A stretch of DNA of 11,687 nucleotides from Conidiobolus incongruus B7586 (Eukaryota > Entomophthoromycota > Entomophthoromycetes > Entomophthorales > Conidiobolaceae): the NCBI GenBank assembly GCA_000697335.1, contig JNEM01000131.1, positions 1 through 11,687 of the forward strand. The letters are read 5' to 3'. Position numbers and translations under genes: made by a program. The stretch's first letter is position 1; every line of letters begins with the position of its first letter. The notes under the pieces are model-generated. The model searched no databases. It had not been told where the DNA came from and worked only from the letters and a program-made list of their open reading frames with translations. Of the stretch, positions 1 through 8,230 are shown in pieces.

Positions 1-429
1 TATATATAAGTATAATAATTTTAAAAATTACTCTTTTTAATTTAAAAAAATAAATTATAATATATATTGAATATATAAATCAAACTTTTTAAAGATTTCA
101 TAAGTAAAATTAATTTAAAAATGCTATTCTATTAAGTATAATCATCAGATTACAACGTATATAATTATAATTTCTTTATGTAATTAAAAAATAAACTTAT
201 AAAAAAACCTTTTGTAAATAAACTTAATTGGTATTTGAAATATCAAATTTTAGTCTTAATAAAAAAATCATTAAATATTAAAAATTTTCCAAGAGTATAG
301 CAAAAAGTTATTAAAATAAAAAAAGTACCGATTTATATTATATATTTTTTTTGTAAATTATATATCAAAATATTTGCTTATTTTTAATATCAGAAGAATC
401 TCATTAATTAAATTCCAGAGTAATAATAA

Positions 430-469
430 TTATAATTTATAATTATAACTTTCTTATTATAAATTATAA
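430..469. repeat. 14-bp AT-only inverted repeat (hairpin)
   Basis: The arms at 430-443 and 456-469 are perfect reverse complements separated by a 12-nt loop. The arms contain only A and T, so a chance origin in this composition is quite possible. No function is implied. Confidence 0.5.
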
Positions 470-680
470 ACTTATTCATTATTACGGATTGATTTCAAAA
501 ACCTTTTAATTTTACCAAAAATAGAGTTATAATCAATATAATTTTGACTATTTTCATCAGATACTATTACTTGTAAATTATATAAAATAGCTATTTAATA
601 TCTGTCAAATTAAATATTTGAATAATTTCATTTATACTGAATATAATTTTACAAAATAAAATGAAATTCTTATTACTGAG

Positions 681-1286
681 ATTTAAAGGATCACATTCCA
701 AAAATAATAGAATAATCTTCATATCTTTATTAATGAGTATATATGCTTATTATATAACTTTAAAAAGTAGTAACTAAAAACCAATCAATTTTAAATTTTA
801 TAATATTGGTAAGTTAATAACAATATTACTATTTCAGAAAAAAAATTGAAAAATTTTTGAAATGAAATAATGGAAATATTGTTTAAAGTGCTAATAATAT
901 AGATTTATTTGAAATATATATATATATATATATATTAAATTTTAATGATTTTTTCAAATCTAAATACATTAATTGAATTTCAATTAGTTTTTCACATTAA
1001 ATATAATTATGAGAAATTTCAAGAAATTATTAAAAAAAAATATAAATTATAATTACCGAACTAAAATGGAATTACTAAATTTAGTAATGCCAAAATGAGA
1101 AATTGGTGAAGCTATATCATATTGATTTAAATATTTTTATCTTAAATTTACATATAATATTAATATTTTAATGTGATTTAAAAAAGTATTTCAAACAGAA
1201 GTAATAGTAATTGAATGCTTTTATCATTGATTAACTGTTGTTGATTTTAGTTAGTACTTAATACCTCAATACGTGATCCTTTAAAT
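681..1286. repeat. Inverted pair of a 14-nt motif (681-694 and 1273-1286)
   Basis: ATTTAAAGGATCAC lies at 681-694 and its exact reverse complement at 1273-1286. It has four G/C bases, which is more than the background here. Flanks do not extend the match. It may be a binding site used twice, a remnant of an inverted repeat, or chance. Confidence 0.35.
914..935. repeat. (AT)11 microsatellite
   Basis: There are eleven uninterrupted AT dinucleotide units. It is an ordinary simple repeat in AT-rich intergenic DNA. Confidence 0.9.
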
Positions 1287-1422
1287 ATCAAATTTTCTAT
1301 TTTTCAAATAGGATTAAATTAGTCTCAACAGGTATTATTACATAATTAATTTTGTAATAAATTGTAAGATTTATTACTGATTAAGGGATAATAATTGATG
1401 CTATTAATTTAAAATAAAAAAC

Positions 1423-1431
1423 TATATAAAT
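1423..1431 (+). promoter_or_regulatory. TATA-like element upstream of the SDR gene
   Basis: TATATAAAT lies about 43 nt before the SDR start codon at 1473. A start of transcription about 30 nt downstream would give a leader of only about 15-25 nt. That would exclude or clip a tiny upstream reading frame (1450-1470, six codons) that ends 2 nt before the real ATG. In this AT-rich context a TATA match alone is weak evidence. Confidence 0.4.
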
Positions 1432-1472
1432 AGTTCAAATATTACATAGATGATGTTCATTATTTTTTAAAA

Positions 1473-2516
1473 ATGTTTATCAATTGGGAACGCTATATCA
1501 ATCTCTTTAAAAGGTTGAGCCTACAACCAAAGGATTTAACTGGTAAATATGCTTTAATTACTGGAGGAAATAAAGGTAATTCCTAATATTATATTATATA
1601 TTTATTCTATACATTCAAATGATTATAGGTATCGGATACAACACAGCAATTCATTTAGCCAGGATGAATTGTCGCGTGACAATAGTGAGTCGAAATGAGC
1701 CACGATCCGCCCAAGCAGTTGAAATGATTAAACATATTACAGGGAATAAGTATGTAAATTATCAAATTCTAAATCTTAGCAAGTTTCAATCTGTGAGACA
1801 GTTTACTGAAAACTTCATTGAGAATAATGGCAAGTTAGACTATTTGATTAACAATGCTGGAGGTGTATATCATGAATTTTCTAAAACGAGTGATGGATTC
1901 GAACAAACTTTGCAAGTAAATTACTTAGGCCCTCTGCTACTTACTTTGGGACTTTTACCAGTAATCAAAAAAACAGAAAATTCAAGAATCATTATTACTG
2001 CAAGTGATCGTAATATATTGTGTTCATTTAATTGATTGATTGCTCATTTATTGATTAGTTCACTTGGATACTACTTTGGAACTACCCAAAGATCTCGAAA
2101 CCAATCCTAATAACTATAATGGAATGCTTGCATATTCCAAAACAAAGTTGATGAATGTTATCACAGCTAAACAACTCGCGCACAAACTTGCCAATACTGG
2201 TGTTCTCGTATGCTCAGTTCATCCAGGATTCGTTTTCACCAATATTGGGAATACTAACTTGCCAAACAATTGGGGTGGGCAATTGTTTGGACTCCTCTAC
2301 CCCTTGTTGCAGTTTATCTTTGCAAGACGAGGTGAGCAAGGAGGTATTTCGACCGCATACACTGTAGTTGCAGATAATATTATCCCTGGTGAGTATTATG
2401 ATAGTTGCAAGGTTGCTTATTCCAATCCTCAAGTCAAAGACCAGAAATTAGCTCAGCAGCTATGGGACGAAAGCTTGAAATTTATTCAGTTTGATGAAAA
2501 AGATCTAGCCAAATAA
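1473..2516 (+). CDS. Short-chain dehydrogenase/reductase, retinol dehydrogenase/WWOX-like (three exons)
   Basis: Spliced model: 1473-1575, 1629-2009 and 2059-2516, giving 313 residues. This is an NAD(P)(H)-dependent oxidoreductase of the classical SDR fold. After splicing exon 1 to exon 2, the cofactor motif TGGNKGIG is complete at residues 30-37. The second strand ends in SRN, with Arg56 suggesting NADP(H) preference. NNAG is at 109-112 and the NYLG helix Asn at 132. The catalytic Ser160 (TASD) is next to the exon 2/3 join, and YSKTK carries Tyr187 and Lys191. VHPGFVFTN follows, as in retinol dehydrogenase and WW-domain-oxidoreductase types. The C-terminal segment GEYYDSCK...AQQLWDESLKF also fits that group. 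Length is normal for the family. Start choice: the ATG at 1473 gives a short basic/hydrophobic N-terminus before the core, and upstream ATGs at 1450 and 1453 are out of frame. Substrate cannot be read from sequence; retinol-like, steroid or lipid carbonyls are possible. Retention of either intron gives an in-frame stop. Confidence 0.93.
1576..1628 (+). other. Intron 1 of the SDR gene (53 nt)
   Basis: It starts GTAATT and ends ATTATAG. It interrupts the glycine codon of the TGxxxGxG motif after its first base (phase 1). Removing it restores GNKGIG across the join, which is strong support for the splice sites. An in-frame TAA appears soon after the donor if it is retained. Confidence 0.92.
2010..2058 (+). 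other. Intron 2 of the SDR gene (49 nt)
   Basis: It starts GTAATA and ends GATTAG, phase 1. Splicing joins TASD to LHLDTTLELPKD and keeps the frame through the catalytic YSKTK. If it is retained, translation stops within nine codons. Both introns are close to 50 nt, which points to a compact-intron eukaryote. Confidence 0.9.
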
Positions 2517-2565
2517 TATAATGAAGCTTATAAGATAATTAAATATATGTGCTTTAAAAACTTGG

Positions 2566-2583
2566 AATAAATTGAATAATAAA
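2566..2583 (+). terminator. Polyadenylation signals after the SDR gene
   Basis: Two AATAAA hexamers at 2566-2571 and 2578-2583 lie 50-67 nt after the stop codon, a normal distance for a cleavage and polyadenylation signal. AT-rich background makes each hexamer individually weak. Confidence 0.5.
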
Positions 2584-3179
2584 TACACAATATCAGTATT
2601 ATATATCATTTTATCTGATCAAGTAATATTTATTCCAGTGAAAATTGATTGATATTAAAATTCGAAATATAATAATTTCAATTTATGATTTCATTTTACA
2701 ATTATTATAATGAACCACGATATATATAATTATTCCCTTAAATTCTGGCCCAATAAAATACTTAAAGAAATTGATTCAAGATTTTATAAATTTGGACCTC
2801 GTTCATCTACAGAACAGAGTATTTGATATAAAATAATGATATTATTATAGATGATTAAATCAGTGAATTATAATTATTTTCATTTTTCAACTAATTCTTA
2901 TATTTTATCAAATGATATGGCATTATAGATATTTTGATTACATTTGGTCAACTTGGGTATCTAGTATATAAATTTTTATCAACAAAAACCATAAGTTGTA
3001 TTTCATATATCTCGAACAACAGAATACTTGTTGAAAGGTTCAATTTAATCTATTAAATAAATTTTTTAAATCACCACCATATTAAATAATTAATAAACAT
3101 TAAAAAAAATTCAGCATAAAAAATAATCTTAATATATATAAGACAAAAATGTCCAAGGTTACTATGATTCATTCATTGC
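2584..3179. other. Convergent intergenic region
   Basis: AT-rich DNA lies between the 3' ends of the plus-strand SDR gene and the minus-strand lipase gene. No open frame of note and no RNA gene is seen. No AATAAA is visible on the minus strand in the first 120 nt past the lipase stop, so that gene probably uses a variant signal. Confidence 0.6.
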
Positions 3180-5588
3180 CTAACAAAACTCTTCCCTAGG
3201 ATCTTGGCACTGCGATATGAGTCTACGTTGTCGTTTCCTCAAATAAACCTCCATAATTTGCTCTTTGATAATGTCCATACCATCGTCGAGAATTTTGCGA
3301 GTAAGTCCCTTCAATTTATCTGTATCTTGTTCTTTGTACTGGAAGTTGTACGTGGAACAGAATGCCGCTTTGGATGGCTTGAAATCGGGATCGTAGTCCG
3401 GATTGGGGAGGAGTGGGAAGTAGATCACTTCAACTTGACTCATGTTGGGGTCTTTGGTTTTGATGGGTGGAATGATGATGGATTTAAGTTTGGTATAACC
3501 ATCTTCGGTTTGTTCGAACTCTGGAGTACCGCTATTCCAGTGACTGAACTCACGGTGTTGTGAGTATTCGCATGCCCTTTCAAACCATTTCTGGTTCATG
3601 ATGTCTTCGCTCGCATCCATCACGATCACAATGTCGACGTGCCGCTCGGGACGCATTAAAGAATAGAGAGGGAGATTGTTATCCATACCTGCATCCATAA
3701 GACTGAGGAGAGGTGCATCACTTAGCCCTGCAGCAAACTTTCGTCGGCGATCCGGGTCGATATCACTGCGTTTGATGTAGTTTCGCAATAGTTGACCTTT
3801 ATCCAACTGGTAAAATGGATTGTAGAAAGCGGTGGGAGTGATTGGATGAACTGCTTTAGCTTCATTTCGATATGATGCGAGAGCGTCTGCCATCCAACTT
3901 CCTACACCACCTGGAAGTGCGTTAATGACTTCATCTAGAATATGGGAAACTGTAGCCGTAAATGCTGATCCATACACCCCCATGAGCGTACCCAATCCCT
4001 TCTCCATCTCGCGTTTGACGTTTTTCCCATTTTGAAACTCTCTACCAAAACTGAAAGTTGGAATCCATACCCCAAAGTCATAGGTACCGAATTCGAATGG
4101 TGTGAATTCAAACCATTGGAAGTCATGAGTCAGTTTCATTTGACTCTCTTTACTTTCTTCATCTGCTTCTAAAATCTCATGACGAATACATGTGTAAATA
4201 GGTAGTGGAAGTTTACCATCCTTCACAAGCTCTGACTGGTGGCTCAATTTGAGGTCATTCCAATCAAGCTTTTCTGAGCCATTGGGATTAAAAGATACAA
4301 GAAGTCTACTAGTAAGTAAAGTTCCAAAAAGATCCACCATGCCTCTCGGTTGATCAGAATAATGCTTGTAAATTATATCGGATAGAATACGGTCTCCCAA
4401 CCGATCAGTATTGATTAATTTGACAAATTCTTTGTAACTGTCTATAGATACTGATATTCTCTCTTTAATATGCTGATTCAACTTCAGGATATCGCCTTGA
4501 CAGGTAGAATAGAATTGTGCAAGACACCAGCACGATCCAGAAACACCGGCCAAATAAGTTGTACAATCTAGAAGACCATGTTTTTGAGCTCCTGTCAAAA
4601 ATCCTAAGGTACTGACCATTGCTCGATAACCACCACCACTTCCAGCGATACTAATTATTGGAATATCGTCTTCATGCACTTCATCTTCAGGCAGATTAAG
4701 AAATTGAGCAAATTTCGTTTTCATAAACTGTTTTCTTGCAGCTAAAAAATCAACTTCCTGTGTCGGAAGCTCTTTACCCCACCTCACACATCCATCCACA
4801 TTTAATTCTTTGTGAAGGTTCTCATCCTGCCTCAATGCAATCACCCTGTCAATCCTATCCTTATCCAAAATTTGTGTGAGCATCGTATTAATCGTGGAAT
4901 CAACCAAAGCAGCAATTGTATCCATAGGATTTGGTAACGATTTGCTTAGTTCGCTCCACTTGGTATTAAGTGTGGGCAGGGATTTTGACATAGACTCCCA
5001 ATGTTCCGTCAGTTTTTGGTTCAGTAAATCCCAGCCCGTTTTGTCACTATTGGATAGACTTTTGGCGAGAGGATTAGGTATTGAGGAAAACCAATTCACG
5101 GGATTCCATCCGTTTTTAGTCTCTTTCGAAACATTGTCATTAATTTCACTGTCTTTTAAATTTTGTGAGGATTTCTCATCAGTTTTCTCATTCATATTAG
5201 GTTGTTTTGATAATGACGGTAACCAATTCTCAGGTTTCCAATTACTTTTTTCAGATTGGGAAGCTTTATCATCCTCATTACTAGCTTCATCTAATTTCGA
5301 AGTTTTATCATCTTTCTTCTCATTAATATTAGGCTGATTAGAAACTTTATTCAATCTTAAAGTTTGATAAATACTAGAACCTATACCCAATAGTCCAAAA
5401 CCTAATTTGAAATTGTAATTATTATATTTGTTACTCGTGTTAGTTTTGCTCTTCTGTGCGGAATCTATAAAAATAAAATTTATATTAGAAACAAATATAA
5501 ATAATATTATATTAATTAATTTACAATATCTATTAAATACATATATTGTTTTCAATCTATTCGTTTGATGAATTCTTGTTAATATCAT
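3180..5588 (-). CDS. cPLA2-type phospholipase A2/lysophospholipase with hydrophobic N-terminus and 44-residue repeats
   Basis: This is an 802-residue single-exon gene. It should hydrolyse fatty-acyl esters of phospholipids or lysophospholipids with a Ser-Asp dyad. The catalytic domain (about residues 265-770) carries the cPLA2/PLA2_B motifs in order: SGGGYRAM at 317-324 (Arg322, matching cPLA2 Arg200), the nucleophile elbow GVSGS with Ser350 (cPLA2 Ser228), and DAGMDNNLPLYSLMRPERHVD with Asp632 (cPLA2 Asp549). All are intact. Residues 1-44 have a basic stretch followed by a hydrophobic run (about 24-42), which suggests a signal peptide or signal anchor, so a secretory or endomembrane location is likely. 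No C2 domain is present. Residues 85-172 form two 44-residue repeats rich in Lys, Asp, Glu, Asn and Ser, each with a WxPxxW element. A second Ser/Trp-rich segment (about 185-225) follows. The next Met is at 132, so the start at 5588 is the only one that keeps the hydrophobic segment. The C-terminus is basic (RKRQRR at 784-789) and ends in Cys. The exact substrate is unknown. Confidence 0.93.
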   Translation of the reverse strand: MILTRIHQTNRLKTIYVFNRYCKLINIILFIFVSNINFIFIDSAQKSKTNTSNKYNNYNFKLGFGLLGIGSSIYQTLRLNKVSNQPNINEKKDDKTSKLDEASNEDDKASQSEKSNWKPENWLPSLSKQPNMNEKTDEKSSQNLKDSEINDNVSKETKNGWNPVNWFSSIPNPLAKSLSNSDKTGWDLLNQKLTEHWESMSKSLPTLNTKWSELSKSLPNPMDTIAALVDSTINTMLTQILDKDRIDRVIALRQDENLHKELNVDGCVRWGKELPTQEVDFLAARKQFMKTKFAQFLNLPEDEVHEDDIPIISIAGSGGGYRAMVSTLGFLTGAQKHGLLDCTTYLAGVSGSCWCLAQFYSTCQGDILKLNQHIKERISVSIDSYKEFVKLINTDRLGDRILSDIIYKHYSDQPRGMVDLFGTLLTSRLLVSFNPNGSEKLDWNDLKLSHQSELVKDGKLPLPIYTCIRHEILEADEESKESQMKLTHDFQWFEFTPFEFGTYDFGVWIPTFSFGREFQNGKNVKREMEKGLGTLMGVYGSAFTATVSHILDEVINALPGGVGSWMADALASYRNEAKAVHPITPTAFYNPFYQLDKGQLLRNYIKRSDIDPDRRRKFAAGLSDAPLLSLMDAGMDNNLPLYSLMRPERHVDIVIVMDASEDIMNQKWFERACEYSQHREFSHWNSGTPEFEQTEDGYTKLKSIIIPPIKTKDPNMSQVEVIYFPLLPNPDYDPDFKPSKAAFCSTYNFQYKEQDTDKLKGLTRKILDDGMDIIKEQIMEVYLRKRQRRLISQCQDPREEFC
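5073..5336 (-). repeat. Two 132-bp tandem repeats inside the lipase gene
   Basis: The repeats encode residues 85-128 and 129-172, with an exact 44-residue period. QPNINEKK lines up with QPNMNEKT, and NWKPENWLPS lines up with GWNPVNWFSS. The similarity is also visible in DNA: on the plus strand the matching segments begin at 5185 and 5317, with two differences in about 19 bases. This looks like a recent-to-moderate internal duplication. Confidence 0.8.
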
Positions 5589-5690
5589 ATTTTAATAAAA
5601 TATTTTATATTAAAAAATAAAATATATTGATTAATCACTTTGAAAAAGTAGGATTAATAATTTTTGAAGAAAAAATCTATTAAAGTTGGT

Positions 5691-5699
5691 ATTTATATA
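5691..5699 (-). promoter_or_regulatory. TATA-like element upstream of the lipase gene
   Basis: The minus strand reads TATATAAAT about 103 nt before the ATG at 5588, which would give a 5' leader of about 70 nt. Further upstream there are CCAAT-type pentamers (both strands, 5788-5870) and a TGACGTAA CRE-like site at 5749-5756. These are motif matches only. Confidence 0.3.
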
Positions 5700-5748
5700 T
5701 GCCAAATTGATCAGCATAATATATTGATTATCAATTATTAAGGGTTTA

Positions 5749-5756
5749 TGACGTAA
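5749..5756 (+). promoter_or_regulatory. CRE/ATF-like site TGACGTAA
   Basis: This is a single match to the bZIP (CREB/ATF) binding consensus, about 160 nt upstream of the lipase start. In DNA of about 20% G+C, an 8-mer with three G/C bases is uncommon but still possible by chance. It could contribute to control of the minus-strand lipase gene. Confidence 0.25.
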
Positions 5757-6575
5757 TAATCAGAATTTCGATTTCATTAGCTATTATCCAATCAATAAAG
5801 AAATTGATATTTGGTTTTAAAATATTGGCTAATTTCAAAAAATCGAACCGCAGAATCATATGATTGGTTTTATTATTATTGATTTGAAAGTTGTGACTTG
5901 AATATTAGAAATCAACATGTGCAATAATTGATCTTTGATTTACTTTTCATGATCAAATATATATTGTATAACAATTTTGAAAATATTCAGTGTTGAGGAT
6001 TTTTGAGGAATATATAACTTGGTTATTAATCTTATTATAATATAATTGTAATTTGAAGGGAAATTTTTCGGCATCTATAACAAGAAAACTCTATCCATTA
6101 AATATGATAAACTCATCTTGAATAAAATTACTTTTAATTTTTTTATTTGCAGGTTTTAGACTTTTAATATATATCTCAATATTCACAGCTATTAAAATAA
6201 AACTCTAATAAATAACTGATGGCTAAATTGTTAGATTCAAAAACGATTTATCTGGATTTTTTGTATAATTATCAAACTTGAATAATTATATATCTCAATA
6301 TTTGTAATCAGTTATCTGGATTATCTGTTTATATCAGTTTGATTGACTTTTCAATAAAATAATTTTACTTTATTGTATTATACACCAAAAGAATTTTGAA
6401 TCTATTCAGATATTACTTTTATATCTAAACTTAGATATATTCATTAAACAGAATTATATTCGAAAAACTATCCAATTCAGATAAGAATAAAATATAAAAT
6501 ATAAAATAATAAATACAAATTCAATAAATTAAAGATCGATAGGTATAATTTGAAATTAAATAAAATATTAATATT
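5757..6575. other. AT-rich intergenic DNA
   Basis: No open frame, RNA gene or repeat of note was seen. The CCAAT-type pentamers near the lipase promoter are the only recognisable words. Confidence 0.6.
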
Positions 6576-6581
6576 AAAAAA
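6576..6581 (-). terminator. Possible RNA polymerase III terminator (T6)
   Basis: On the minus strand a run of six T lies about 20 nt beyond the 3' end of the tRNA-like sequence (6601-6690). This is where a Pol III terminator would be expected. T runs are common in this DNA, so the position is the main support. Confidence 0.35.
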
Positions 6582-6600
6582 CAATGCATACAGAGATTTT

Positions 6601-6685
6601 GTACCAGGTGAAATGGAATTGAACCAATGAGCTATAGATTACAGTTTATACTACATTTTCCGACTCTTTCAACTAAGCTGTAATC
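6601..6685 (-). tRNA. tRNA-like sequence with A and B boxes (probably degenerate, tRNA pseudogene or tRNA-derived element)
   Basis: On the minus strand, 6678-6661 reads GCTTAGTTGAAAGAGTCG, which resembles a D-arm and A box. 6625-6615 reads GGTTCAATTCC, a perfect match to the Pol III B-box/T-loop consensus GGTTCRANNCC. The D stem can pair with wobble (GCTT with GAGT). The T stem has one T-T mismatch. From D arm to discriminator is about 75 nt, some 11 nt longer than an intronless ordinary tRNA, so an intron or long variable arm would be needed. The acceptor stem pairs badly (about four of seven) and no convincing anticodon stem was found, although CTGTAA resembling a Tyr (GTA) loop occurs. Hence a decayed tRNA, a tRNA-derived short element or an odd tRNA are all possible, and no isotype is assigned. 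Confidence 0.4.
6637..6685. repeat. 8-bp inverted repeat within the tRNA-like sequence
   Basis: GATTACAG at 6637-6644 and CTGTAATC at 6678-6685 are exact reverse complements around a 33-nt loop. The right arm overlaps the D-arm start. In RNA this would compete with the cloverleaf, which argues that the element is no longer a normal tRNA or adopts another fold. Confidence 0.5.
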
Positions 6686-6689
6686 AGTC

Positions 6690-7800
6690 ATTTTCATTAA
6701 TTAATAATTTATTGTAAATTGTTAAAAACAATGTTATTCATATTTATTATATTTCAACTGATTATTTTTTATACTCTTTTATATAAATATCTTATTATAC
6801 CACTTATATTCAATAATTAATAATTTCTTAATTAATTACATTCTTATATTAGTTTAAACATTTGAAAGTCTTGATTTTACAGATTTTTTGTTTATTTATG
6901 ATTTTACTTATAATATTTAATAATTATAATTGAAATTAATTTTTAGCCATTAAACATAGTATTAACTCATAATTAATATTTAAATATTACAATTTTATTC
7001 AAAATAATACTTAAATTACCAAACTTACTAAATTTCTACTTTAATATTCTATCAATTTTGATGAAATAAAAAGTTGAATTTATATAGTATCAATGATTTT
7101 AATGTTTTTTAACTAAATATGATATTTAATATATATATCATAATATAATCGCTACAAACTCTTTTAATGAATAACGCTATAACAAAATATTATCTATTCA
7201 GAAATTGATATTTTATATAAATATGGTATATAACTTTAAAGTCAAAAAAGCTTTTCAAATAGGTGCAATTAATATATTGTAACAATTGAGAGCAAATATA
7301 TTTAGTAACCAAAAAATTTGAATTTTTTATTATTGTTTTTATTCAAGGTAATAAATTTATTGAAATATAATTTTTAAAAATTTTTCAAGATTAACAGCAA
7401 TTGAGGAGTAAAATTTGTATTAAGTCATGAAATTTTTTAAATCATAATAAATACCACATTATATACATGGTGATAGCAATATATATATTATTGTGTTTAT
7501 AATTTGATTATATTAAACATGAACTATTGTAGAAAAACAAATTTATACATTGTATACTTGATTTAAAGGTAGGTTTTTAACCATTCTAATTTTAGATACT
7601 TCTTTCAAAATGTAATAAACCCAAAATATATATTTTAAAATCTAAATATTATTAAATATAGTATATTCAAGTATAATATGTAATATAGTAATCAATTTCG
7701 AGGTTATATATTAATTAATGCTTGATTAACTTCAACGACATGATAACTACTTAATCTCCAACTTAATACTTCAATTGATAATTAATAATTTGGATAGGGG
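6690..7800. other. AT-rich intergenic DNA
   Basis: About 1.1 kb with no supported gene, at about 20% G+C where counted. Nothing recognisable was seen. Confidence 0.65.
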
Positions 7801-7820
7801 ATAATAATTTTGTCAATCAC

Positions 7821-7928
7821 TCAAGAAACTATAATTACCACGCTGAATTGAGAGGTCGCTTTGGTAGTTGCTTCTTTCACAAATTGGTTGATTCCATTGC
7901 TTTCTGAGAGAGACTTGCTCTTATCCAT
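7821..7928 (-). CDS. Possible small ORF, unknown product
   Basis: This is a 35-codon frame starting MDKSKSLSESNGINQF. It is about 42% G+C over its first 30 codons, well above surroundings. The frame stays open upstream of the ATG for 20 codons (to a TGA at 7989-7991). Those codons include NLILLLLLTF directly before the Met, which resembles the core of a signal peptide and follows a good splice acceptor at 7960. A GTAATT donor, identical to that of SDR intron 1, follows codon 30. The real product could therefore be a short spliced secreted peptide. One possible first exon is ATGACTTA at 8109-8102 before a GTGTAA donor, which gives an in-frame join but needs a 142-nt intron. No family is recognised; low confidence. 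Confidence 0.22.
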   Translation of the reverse strand: MDKSKSLSESNGINQFVKEATTKATSQFSVVIIVS

Positions 7929-8230
7929 AAAAGTCAACAATAGCAATAATATAAGATTACTGTGAGCAAACCAATAAACATCATTAAATCATCCTCATTC
8001 CAAAAGTATACAATCTCTAAGTTTCCTTGCAACACTCACAAACAGCTTTGAGTCGTGACAAGCGTGAGATATTTACTTTATTCAAAGAACTCAATTTACA
8101 CTAAGTCATTTTCAACTTATTTGGTGAAACCCATTAATTTCCCGTGACTTTGTTGTAAACCCTAGTTTGCCACTGGCGATTCCCAATTTAAGCCCTAAAA
8201 GTCTATTTCCTCACATATTTACAATCGTCT

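Larger units (their letters stand above)
1..1420. other. AT-rich intergenic DNA, no supported gene
   Basis: This 1.4 kb stretch is almost all A and T, with stops in every frame and no long open frame. It contains an (AT)11 microsatellite, a 14-bp AT-only inverted repeat and one copy of a 14-nt motif whose second copy is inverted within the same stretch. A 38-codon open frame at 661-777 is discussed among the rejected items. Nothing else is recognisable. Confidence 0.7.

Noticed and set aside
661-777. 38-codon plus-strand ORF starting MKFLLLRF with a hydrophobic middle, like a leader exon
   Set aside because: Its G+C is as low as the background, there is no downstream exon in frame and no family match. 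AT-rich codons give hydrophobic runs by chance.
3204-3563. Plus-strand open frame of 119 codons opposite the lipase gene
   Set aside because: It is an antisense shadow of the lipase catalytic domain, with no recognisable motifs. The minus-strand protein carries all family motifs.
4876-5337. Plus-strand open frame of 153 codons opposite the lipase N-terminal repeats
   Set aside because: It is an antisense shadow; its apparent repeats mirror the 44-residue repeats of the lipase.
7716-7742. Minus-strand frame MSLKLIKH resembling the start of the trypsin propeptides (MSLENLIKDP)
   Set aside because: The match is only a few residues and stops at once, with no trace of the IVGG or catalytic segments beyond it. 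It is not enough to call a trypsin remnant.
1385-7809. 12-nt word GGGATAATAATT shared at 1385-1396 and 7798-7809
   Set aside because: A rough composition-based estimate gives several such matches expected by chance in a window this size.
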